Assembly: GCA_023264915.1 (NCBI GenBank)
Contig: JAHFUU010000131.1
Location: 1-6,937 of the forward strand
Source: Microthrixaceae bacterium
GTDB taxonomy: Bacteria > Actinomycetota > Acidimicrobiia > Acidimicrobiales > Acidimicrobilacustridaceae
Direction: 5' to 3'
Length of the DNA: 6,937 nt
The notes under the pieces are model-generated. The model was not told the origin of the DNA, made no database searches, and saw only the letters and a list, made by a program, of their open reading frames with translations. Below are positions 1 through 5,310 of this stretch, piece by piece; within the stretch, counting starts at the first letter, position 1; every line of letters begins with the position of its first letter. The translations under genes were made by a program, and so were the position numbers.

Positions 1-291
1 ATCGGTTGCGGGCGGGGCAGAGACCGGGACCACGACGCCGCTGCCGGCCGTGTGGCCCGACCCTGACCCGTCAGGGCCAGATTGCGCCGCCTCGCCCAGA
101 GCGGCACCTCCGGCAACCGCCGACGCCGCGCCCTGGTAGCGCTCACCGGACCCGCCGCAACCCGCGAGCACCACAGCCAGGATGCACATCCCGAACCCGA
201 CACGGGCTGCGCGTCCACCTCGTCCGGGCCGCCCCCTGCGGCCAGCTCCCGCACCCGGAACCGTGCATGCGCGTTCAACGACCTGTTCCAC
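1..291 (-). CDS. Putative lipoprotein, N-terminal part (C-terminus beyond the left edge)
   Basis: An open frame runs leftward off the window. From a GTG at 291-289 it gives 97 codons with high GC3. The first 28 or so residues are rich in Arg and Gly. They are followed by a hydrophobic stretch (VGFGMCILAVV) and a lipobox LAGC, then GGSGERYQG and a Gly/Ala/Ser-rich tail, as in an exported lipoprotein just after its acylated Cys. The GTG is chosen because a GGAG lies about 10 nt upstream (plus-strand 302-305) and because the ATG at 189-187 would leave no positively charged n-region. The GTG start overlaps the end of the glycosyltransferase gene by 17 bp, which suggests translational coupling. 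The function is unknown. The CGG-x-x-ER sequence after the lipobox resembles the start of the mature lipoprotein at 4547-5056. The n-region is unusually long, so the start is uncertain. The frame itself is supported by the lipobox and by codon use. Confidence 0.6.
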   Translation of the reverse strand, partial: MEQVVERACTVPGAGAGRRGRPGRGGRAARVGFGMCILAVVLAGCGGSGERYQGAASAVAGGAALGEAAQSGPDGSGSGHTAGSGVVVPVSAPPATD

Positions 292-2200
292 AGACCCATT
301 TCTCCGTGTCAACCGGGTCGTCGAACAGCTTCAACGAGCTGAGCTTGCGTGACGCCGCGATGTTCTTCAGGAACCTCGCCGGGGTCATCGGATCGGTCGT
401 GGCGTCGTTGAGCTCCTTGATGTCAGGGCATTGCAGGACCTTGCGGATGTAGGCGACCTTCGGGCCTTCGTCCGCACGAGGTCCGGCCCATCGGGCCACC
501 ACCCACTCCCATGACATCAGCTTCTCGTGACCCGCGTACCCGTAGGCCGTGTTGGGGAACAAGCGCGCCGCGTAAGGGTCGGCGAGGCCGCGGTCATCCA
601 CGATCCACATGTCGGGGCCAGCCACATACGACGTGACCCCCACAGCGCCGGACTTGACGACTATCCCCTGCCCTTGACCCAACGGGATCGGCTTGTGGTT
701 GGCGTCGGTCGAGTCGATGAGCACGTTCGGCTGCGCGCCAGCCTTGGCCAGGATGTCGTTGACAGAGATGACCATGAACCCGTAGTCGTCGGGCTCGACG
801 GGGTTGGTGGCACCGGGCAGCAGCATGCCGTAGTCGCCGAACCCAAGGCCCGTGTTGGCGTCGAGGATCTTGCCGTTGACCACCGCCGCCACCGACCAGG
901 CCAGGATCACCAACGATGCCGACAGGCTCACGATGACCGCCGGTGAGCGCCAGGGCGCACCGGGGCCGCGCCGGGGAAAGGGCACCAGCATCACGGGAAC
1001 GGCCAGAGCGAAGAAGGACGGGATGTAGAAGCGCGCGTACATGTAGTCGCCGCCGACCTTTTGCACGTAGAGCACGTGCAGCACGACACCCGCCACCGGA
1101 GCGAGCGTGACGACCATTGCCCTCGGCTCGAATCGGTAGGCCCGCTGTGCCGTGACGGCCACCAGTGCCACCACCGCCACCAGGGCGATCCACATCCACG
1201 AGATGCCGAGGAACTGCTTGGCGTACTCGAAGCCCCAGTCGAGATGGGTTGCGTCTGACCCCTTGGCGATGGCGGTGTTGGGCACCAGGGACGCGAAGTA
1301 GCCCATGCGGAAGATCTGGTACAGGACCGGGACGCCCGCGGCCCATGCGAGTCCCCTGAGCCCGGCCCGCCAGCTCGGCTCTGAGGTCAGGTACAACGCC
1401 ACCAGGAAGCACAGTGTGAAGAGCACGAACTCAGGCCGGACCAGCATCCCGAGACCGATCACCACGAGCAGCCAGCGCGGCCTGTCCGCGAACGAGGGCG
1501 CATGACCTCGATCCCCGTCGTAACGACGGACCAGCCCCCATGAGCACAGAGCGATCCAGCAAAAGCTCAGGCTGGACTCGAGCCCGCTCGTCGCCCACCG
1601 CCACATCGGGGGCGTGCACGCGACGAGAAGGGCACCCACCGGCACCAGCACCGCGTCGGATCGGGGGCGCGCGTCCCGGGCGGGGCCGAGCCCTCGCTCG
1701 CTCGGCGTCCGGCCGGGAGCGAACGACGCAACCCTGCGCGCCGTGGCCATCCCCAGCATCAGCGCGGCGGTGGACAGGACGATGCCAACACCGACCGCGA
1801 ACCGCGGGAGCGACACGGCCCAACCGAACAGCACGCGCCCCATCGTCAGCACGAGGATGAACAGCGGGCTGGTGTAGGCCTCGACGCGCTCTCCGGGATT
1901 GAAGACCGGCCCGTTGCCTGCGGTGATCTGCTGCACGACGTGGAAGTTGATGAACCCGTCCTCGTTGACGAAACGGTGCACCCACGCGCCGACGACGAAG
2001 ACCACCACGGGCACCACGACGAGACCGGCCTGAAGCGGGTCACCCTTGATGCCAGCAGCGACAGAGGTGAACCAACCCGCCACGGCGCGGCCCACGGTGC
2101 TCGGCTGTGAGGGCGGCGAGTGGGGTGGCTCTTCACCAGAGGAGAAGAGGGCCTGCTCGGGGGGTTCGGCGACGTCGGTATCCGGCGAGTCGTATATCAA
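275..2200 (-). CDS. AftB/ZomB-like GT-C family membrane glycosyltransferase (paralogue 1)
   Basis: Polytopic protein of 641 residues, predicted to transfer a sugar from a polyprenyl-phosphate donor to an envelope glycan on the outer face of the membrane. It has a disordered acidic, Pro-rich cytoplasmic N-terminus (1-55), a first membrane span (about 57-75), and then a loop with the acidic pair Glu80-Asp81, where GT-C enzymes carry catalytic acidic residues. GNGPVFNPGERVEAYTSP follows (95-112). Further family-like signatures are ATSGLES (203-209), LVRPEF (253-258), PNTAIAKG (307-314) and KVGGDYMYARF (381-391). About ten spans are followed by a soluble C-terminal domain from about residue 455, which contains GPDMWIVDDRGLAD. 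Length matches mycobacterial AftB (Rv3805c, about 630 residues; CAZy GT89), which adds terminal beta-1,2-arabinofuranose to arabinan; 'ZomB' is a common automatic name. The start is TTG (2200-2198) with a weak GAGG about 11 nt upstream; a GTG at 2095-2093 is the alternative. Family is fairly sure; sugar and acceptor are not known. Confidence 0.85.
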   Translation of the reverse strand: MIYDSPDTDVAEPPEQALFSSGEEPPHSPPSQPSTVGRAVAGWFTSVAAGIKGDPLQAGLVVVPVVVFVVGAWVHRFVNEDGFINFHVVQQITAGNGPVFNPGERVEAYTSPLFILVLTMGRVLFGWAVSLPRFAVGVGIVLSTAALMLGMATARRVASFAPGRTPSERGLGPARDARPRSDAVLVPVGALLVACTPPMWRWATSGLESSLSFCWIALCSWGLVRRYDGDRGHAPSFADRPRWLLVVIGLGMLVRPEFVLFTLCFLVALYLTSEPSWRAGLRGLAWAAGVPVLYQIFRMGYFASLVPNTAIAKGSDATHLDWGFEYAKQFLGISWMWIALVAVVALVAVTAQRAYRFEPRAMVVTLAPVAGVVLHVLYVQKVGGDYMYARFYIPSFFALAVPVMLVPFPRRGPGAPWRSPAVIVSLSASLVILAWSVAAVVNGKILDANTGLGFGDYGMLLPGATNPVEPDDYGFMVISVNDILAKAGAQPNVLIDSTDANHKPIPLGQGQGIVVKSGAVGVTSYVAGPDMWIVDDRGLADPYAARLFPNTAYGYAGHEKLMSWEWVVARWAGPRADEGPKVAYIRKVLQCPDIKELNDATTDPMTPARFLKNIAASRKLSSLKLFDDPVDTEKWVCGTGR

Positions 2201-2320
2201 GGTCGCACTTGCCTCGTGTTCCCCCGTCGTCAGGTCGTGGAGCTGGCTGCCGTCTACCCCGAAGGCAGCAACTGCCGATGATAGGGGATCGCCCGCCGCA
2301 CCAGCGCGCGTGGGCCTTGT
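2201..2320. other. 120-bp intergenic gap between acyltransferase and glycosyltransferase genes
   Basis: On the minus strand this gap lies between the acyltransferase stop (TGA at 2323-2321) and the TTG of the glycosyltransferase. It is exactly 40 codons long, has no stop in the frame shared by both genes, and has no in-frame ATG, GTG or TTG before 2200. I see no convincing hairpin terminator or promoter, so readthrough transcription from the upstream gene is the simplest view. Confidence 0.5.
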
Positions 2321-4330
2321 TCACTGCCCGGGCGTCACAACCCCCCCGGCAGTGGCCTTGACAAGGGGTTCGAGGGCGCGGTCGAGAACCCAGGCGCCGA
2401 CGAAGGTGCCACTCGGCCCGTCGAAGTGAAGCCCGTCAGGCCGAACCTCGACGCCGTTCTGGTCGGTCGTCCGGCAGGCACCGCCGGGGCATACGTACTG
2501 GGCAAGGTCGATCACGCTGGTGCCCGTCTCGGCAGCCAGGCGCCTGTACATCTGGTTGAGGCAGTCGGTCTTGGCGTCGGTGCCCTCTGGAGCCTTCGGG
2601 GACCGGTAGTAGGGCACGGTCGTGATCGCCACGTTCGTGCCCTTGCTGTGCAAGACCCTCAGGGCCTCGCGGACCTCTCCCTCATAGAACCGATCGAACG
2701 CCGGATCGCACGGACCTCGCCACTCCCCGTCCACGAGGCGCGTGGTGTGCCCAGGCCAACCGATCACCAGCAGGTTGACGTCGGGCGTGAAGGCCGAGAT
2801 CGTGTCGGACCACCTGGTGGGCCAGTTGTGGCACGCTTCGGTCTCGGTGAGGATCTGCCCGTCACCTGTCTTGAACCGGCCGTCACCGCGGGCGACGCCA
2901 CAGGCGATGACTGCCTCGCTCTTGACGTCGGCCCCGAGCTGCTGCTGGTAGGGCACGAGCCCCGCGGCGATCGTGAAGGCAACCGAGTCACCCACCACGA
3001 GGACCCTCGGATTCCTCCCCAGCTGGCGGCGCGCCGCCTGACGAACCGGTTCCGCCGGGCTCTGGATGGGTTGCCCTGCCGCTTGGGCTCCGGGCGCCGC
3101 GCCGGGGCTGGGGCCTGCGGGCACGGCCAGTGCGGCAGCGACGTCCTCTGAGCTGACCGACGGCTGGACTCCGACCGTGGTCACAACGATGACAACCGCT
3201 GTGATCCCCATCGCGACCGGCGCGACCCACCATCCCATCGACGGCCGGGACGGCCTCCATCCCCGCCTGATCGGTCGCTCGACCAGGTAGAAGCTCGCCG
3301 CCGCTATTGCGAAGGTGATGGCCAGCTGAGCTGCAAGGAGCGGAAACCCGCTCATATGGAGCCGGGTGCCGCTGGCGGCCACGAACACAGGCCAGTGCCA
3401 CAGGTACAGGCCGTAGCTGACCAGGCCGACCCAGCAAAGAGGCTTGAACGAGAACGCCTTGCCGATCACCCCCTCCTCTGGGTGGGTGACCGACGCGATC
3501 AGAGCGAGCACCGCAAGCTCGGACAGCAGGAACCCACCCCGGTACAGCAGGTCGTCCTGGCCATCGATCGTGCACCACGCGTAGGCCAGCCAGCCGATGC
3601 CGGCCAGGGCGGCGACCTCTATCGCGTACCGGGCGCGCCCCGTGGGTACATGGCCCCAACGGTGCAACGCCGCGGCGAGCCCGCAACCCAGGAAGATCGC
3701 CGCGATCCTTGTGTCGGTACCGAAGTAGGCACGCGTCGTGTCCCCGGGATGGAAGAGAAGCTGCATCGCTCCAACTGACGCCAGGGCGCCGGCTGAGGCC
3801 AGCACGAGCACAGCCGTGGTGCTGCGCCTCTTCCAGACGATCAAGCCGAAGACCGCGAGAGGCCAGAACAGGTAGAACTGCTCCTCGATCGCAAGGCTCC
3901 AGGTGTGCTGAAGCGGCGACGGTGACTCGAACATGGCCCAGTAGCTGTCGTGGCTCAAGACGTTGCGCCAGTTGGCCGCGTAGAACAGCGTCGCCAGCCC
4001 GTCAGAGCGCAGCTTCGCCATCTCTGCGGCTGTCGCGAAGAAGCGGCTGAACACAGCGACCGCGACCAGGACGACGAGCACTGCGGGAAGGAGCCGTCGC
4101 GCCCGGCGCCCCCAGAACGCACTCAGCTTGACCGTGTCCGAGTCGCGCCTCTCGCCGAGGAGCAGCGACGTGATCAAGAAACCGGACAGGACGAAGAACA
4201 GGTCGACACCCAGGTAGCCGCCGGTGAGCTTGCCGGCGCCCGCCTCGCCCGCATGGAACGCTATGACCCCGAGCACGGCCAGCCCGCGCAACCCGTCCAG
4301 GCCCGGGTAGTGCCGCAACCGCCAGCTCAT
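2321..4330 (-). CDS. Acyltransferase-3 (OafA-type) membrane protein with C-terminal SGNH domain
   Basis: Protein of 669 residues in two parts. Residues 1-390 form an acyltransferase-3 membrane domain of about ten or eleven spans. It opens with LDGLRGLAVLGVIAFHAG, including the conserved His26, followed by GVDLFFVLSGFLI (41-53), the basic cluster FWGRRARRLLPA (72-83), TWSLAIEEQFYLFWP (143-157), SYGLYLWHWP (305-314) and ERPIRR (351-356). A Pro/Ala/Gly linker (about 391-435) leads to an SGNH domain with VVGDS (nucleophile Ser449) and PDGLH (Asp632, His635). Such proteins O-acylate extracytoplasmic polysaccharides. Mycobacterial SucT (Rv1565c), which succinylates arabinan, has the same two-domain plan. 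Block III reads IGWPGH (523-528), without the Asn usual there, so the oxyanion hole may differ. ATG is at 4330-4328, after GGGCAGGG as a plausible ribosome site. That start lies inside a duplicated 92-bp repeat, and a strong hairpin ends 10 nt upstream of it. The acyl group and acceptor cannot be read from the sequence. Confidence 0.92.
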   Translation of the reverse strand: MSWRLRHYPGLDGLRGLAVLGVIAFHAGEAGAGKLTGGYLGVDLFFVLSGFLITSLLLGERRDSDTVKLSAFWGRRARRLLPAVLVVLVAVAVFSRFFATAAEMAKLRSDGLATLFYAANWRNVLSHDSYWAMFESPSPLQHTWSLAIEEQFYLFWPLAVFGLIVWKRRSTTAVLVLASAGALASVGAMQLLFHPGDTTRAYFGTDTRIAAIFLGCGLAAALHRWGHVPTGRARYAIEVAALAGIGWLAYAWCTIDGQDDLLYRGGFLLSELAVLALIASVTHPEEGVIGKAFSFKPLCWVGLVSYGLYLWHWPVFVAASGTRLHMSGFPLLAAQLAITFAIAAASFYLVERPIRRGWRPSRPSMGWWVAPVAMGITAVVIVVTTVGVQPSVSSEDVAAALAVPAGPSPGAAPGAQAAGQPIQSPAEPVRQAARRQLGRNPRVLVVGDSVAFTIAAGLVPYQQQLGADVKSEAVIACGVARGDGRFKTGDGQILTETEACHNWPTRWSDTISAFTPDVNLLVIGWPGHTTRLVDGEWRGPCDPAFDRFYEGEVREALRVLHSKGTNVAITTVPYYRSPKAPEGTDAKTDCLNQMYRRLAAETGTSVIDLAQYVCPGGACRTTDQNGVEVRPDGLHFDGPSGTFVGAWVLDRALEPLVKATAGGVVTPGQ

Positions 4331-4411
4331 GACCCTGCCCGCCTGGGGCCCCGGAGCCCCAGGCTCCTCGCCCGCCGAAGCCCCCCGAGCGCGCGGCTGG
4401 CACGGGCGGGC
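4320..4411. repeat. 92-bp direct repeat, left copy (covers the acyltransferase start)
   Basis: This copy is 92 bp and matches 4451-4542 in direct orientation at 89 of 92 positions by my alignment. The three differences are at 4333, 4335 and 4337, beside the acyltransferase start codon in its ribosome-site region. It includes the first 11 nt of the acyltransferase gene (minus strand, ATG AGC TGG CG). Internal structure: a perfect hairpin at 4341-4364, and GCCCGCC at 4370-4376 facing GGCGGGC at 4405-4411. Confidence 0.95.
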
Positions 4412-4461
4412 GCCGTATTCTCACCCGGGCCAGGACCACTGGCCTCGGCTCGCCAGCTCAT
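4327..4461 (-). CDS. Possible 44-residue leader ORF created by the repeat (doubtful)
   Basis: The duplicated ATG in the right repeat copy (4461-4459) opens a 44-codon frame that begins MSWR, like the acyltransferase. It ends at TGA 4329-4327, overlapping the real acyltransferase ATG as ATGA, an arrangement typical of translational coupling. The product is Arg/Gly/Ala/Pro-rich and resembles no family I know. Upstream GGGAAAG could serve as a ribosome site. It may be a by-product of the duplication, so I list it only as a candidate upstream ORF. Confidence 0.2.
   Translation of the reverse strand: MSWRAEASGPGPGENTAPARASRALGGLRRARSLGLRGPRRAGS
4341..4364 (-). promoter_or_regulatory. Hairpin just upstream of the acyltransferase ribosome site
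   Basis: GCCTGGGGC and GCCCCAGGC form a perfect 9-bp GC stem around a 6-nt loop. On the minus-strand transcript the hairpin ends 10 nt before the ATG, directly against GGGCAGGG. There is no T-run, so it is not a classical terminator. Possible roles are control of ribosome access, mRNA stability, or a protein-binding palindrome. The role is inference; the inverted repeat itself is plain in the sequence. Confidence 0.6.
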
Positions 4462-4542
4462 GAGCTTTCCCGCCTGGGGCCCCGGAGCCCCAGGCTCCTC
4501 GCCCGCCGAAGCCCCCCGAGCGCGCGGCTGGCACGGGCGGGC
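4451..4542. repeat. 92-bp direct repeat, right copy
   Basis: Second copy, offset by 131 bp from the first and separated from it by a 39-bp unique spacer (4412-4450). It begins 5 bp past the lipoprotein stop (in transcription direction) and contains a duplicated minus-strand ATGAGCTGGCG at 4461-4451. Because it carries the first bases of the acyltransferase coding region, it was probably derived from the left copy, or an ancestor of it, by duplication. Confidence 0.95.
4472..4495 (-). terminator. Hairpin downstream of the lipoprotein gene (possible attenuator or 3' end)
   Basis: Identical 9-bp-stem, 6-nt-loop hairpin in the right repeat copy, lying 52 nt beyond the lipoprotein stop codon in the direction of transcription. 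No U-tract follows (next bases on the transcript are GGGAAAGCTC), so intrinsic termination would be weak or of the T-less type proposed for some Actinobacteria. It could instead protect the upstream message from 3' decay. Confidence 0.35.
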
Positions 4543-4546
4543 CTGG

Positions 4547-5056
4547 TCAGCAGGACTTCTCCTTGGCCCAATCGAACAGCTTCTTGCCGGCGTCCTCGAC
4601 CGAAGGCTCGCCCGGGCCCGGCGTGTAGCCGGGCTGGCCGTTGAGGTTCGCCTTGTGGAACGAGACGACGACCTTCAACGATGGTGCAAGCTCGGGAACC
4701 GCTGTCGAGGCTTGGCTGGAGGAGTCCTCGAGGCCCTTGATGATCCCGTCCTTGGCCTCGGGGTTCTTCTTCAGGTCGACACTCCCGGCGGAGAAGTTCC
4801 AGAGCTGGAAGTTCGTGATCGGTCCGCACTTGGGGTCTGGCGGGTTCGTCGGTGCGGTGACCGAGGCTGGCGCGACGGGAGCGGCGGGCGCGCTGGGCGC
4901 ACCCGGGGCAGCGGGTGCCGCGTTGTTCGTCGGTCGCCGCTCGTTGGCGCCCCCGCAGGCACTCGCCATCGAGCCAAGAGCGACGATCGCACAACCCGCC
5001 ACGGCCCACTTGGACAACCGGTTCGTGCGATGCGGCTTCGCGACTTCGCCCACCAT
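4547..5056 (-). CDS. Small secreted lipoprotein with Pro/Ala linker and unrecognised C-terminal domain
   Basis: Protein of 169 residues. The basic n-region (KPHRTNRLSK) is followed by a hydrophobic segment (17-30) and a lipobox ending ASAC, with Cys34 as the acylated residue. It should therefore be a lipoprotein on the outer face of the membrane. Residues 35-75 form a GGANERRP start and then an Ala/Pro/Thr-rich linker. The C-terminal domain (77-169) opens with CGPITNFQLWNF, contains VVVSFHKANLNG, and ends in FDWAKEKSC. Cys77 and Cys169 bracket this domain and could form a disulfide. I do not recognise the domain. The start is ATG 5056-5054 with AAAGGA just upstream. The gene is first in the leftward set with the acyltransferase and glycosyltransferase, so a role as accessory or substrate-binding partner in envelope glycan modification is possible but unproven. 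Codon use is like that of its neighbours. Confidence 0.8.
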   Translation of the reverse strand: MVGEVAKPHRTNRLSKWAVAGCAIVALGSMASACGGANERRPTNNAAPAAPGAPSAPAAPVAPASVTAPTNPPDPKCGPITNFQLWNFSAGSVDLKKNPEAKDGIIKGLEDSSSQASTAVPELAPSLKVVVSFHKANLNGQPGYTPGPGEPSVEDAGKKLFDWAKEKSC

Positions 5057-5092
5057 GATCCTTTCGCTCCCCCAACGAGGTACAGGCCGGCC

Positions 5093-5120
5093 ATAGTAGC
5101 CACGCGGCGCGCGAGTTCCA
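5093..5120 (-). promoter_or_regulatory. Candidate promoter for the leftward lipoprotein-acyltransferase-glycosyltransferase set
   Basis: On the minus strand TGGAAC (5120-5115) and TACTAT (5098-5093) are separated by 16 bp. TACTAT is a fair -10 box in otherwise very GC-rich DNA, and initiation near 5086 would give a leader of about 30 nt before the ATG. The -35-like box contains GGAAC, the core used by several ECF sigma factors, but the -10 looks more like a housekeeping site. Called by eye only. Confidence 0.35.
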
Positions 5121-5172
5121 GATCAGCACCGGACGACCCCCGCATCGGGCAGACGGGCGACGAGTCCCAGGA

Positions 5173-5182
5173 TCAGCGCTGA
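5173..5182. promoter_or_regulatory. Perfect 10-bp palindrome TCAGCGCTGA
   Basis: Self-complementary 10-mer in the divergent intergenic region, 21 bp to the left of a larger palindrome. It could be half of a regulator binding region, or chance. Confidence 0.25.
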
Positions 5183-5202
5183 GCGACCCAGGGCATCGAG
5201 CC

Positions 5203-5216
5203 GGCGACGCGTCGCC
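5203..5216. promoter_or_regulatory. Perfect 14-bp palindrome, candidate operator
   Basis: GGCGACGCGTCGCC is fully self-complementary with no spacer. It lies roughly midway between the two divergent genes, upstream of the proposed leftward promoter and about 95 bp before the rightward GTG. This is a typical place for a dimeric regulator to control both directions. No binding protein is encoded in the window. Confidence 0.35.
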
Positions 5217-5310
5217 TGGTGGGCCAACGGCTACGGTGTCAGTTCGCCCGCTCCGCTCGACCGGTTCCCCGCAGGCAACGCAGTCCCTCGGCGCAGTTCC
5301 ACCAGGACAC

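Larger units (their letters stand above)
5057..5310. other. Divergent intergenic region (254 bp)
   Basis: This region lies between the leftward lipoprotein gene and the rightward second glycosyltransferase. It holds a candidate leftward promoter near 5093-5120 and two perfect palindromes (5173-5182 and 5203-5216). I see no clear promoter for the rightward gene and no RNA gene. Confidence 0.6.

Noticed and set aside
6..452. Plus-strand open frame of 148 codons at the left end
   Set aside because: Arg/Pro-rich shadow of the minus-strand lipoprotein and the end of the glycosyltransferase; no ribosome site or domain.
4320..4542. CRISPR array
   Set aside because: Only two repeats of 92 bp with one 39-bp spacer, and the repeat includes coding sequence. 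There are no cas genes.
4320..4542. Insertion sequence or attachment-site pair
   Set aside because: No transposase or integrase, no target duplication visible, and the 39 bp between the copies is too short to be an inserted element.
3950..5182. 410-codon plus-strand open frame across the acyltransferase start, repeats and lipoprotein
   Set aside because: It runs through the repeat pair and opposite two better genes. The composition is low-complexity Arg/Gly/Ala with no recognisable motif.
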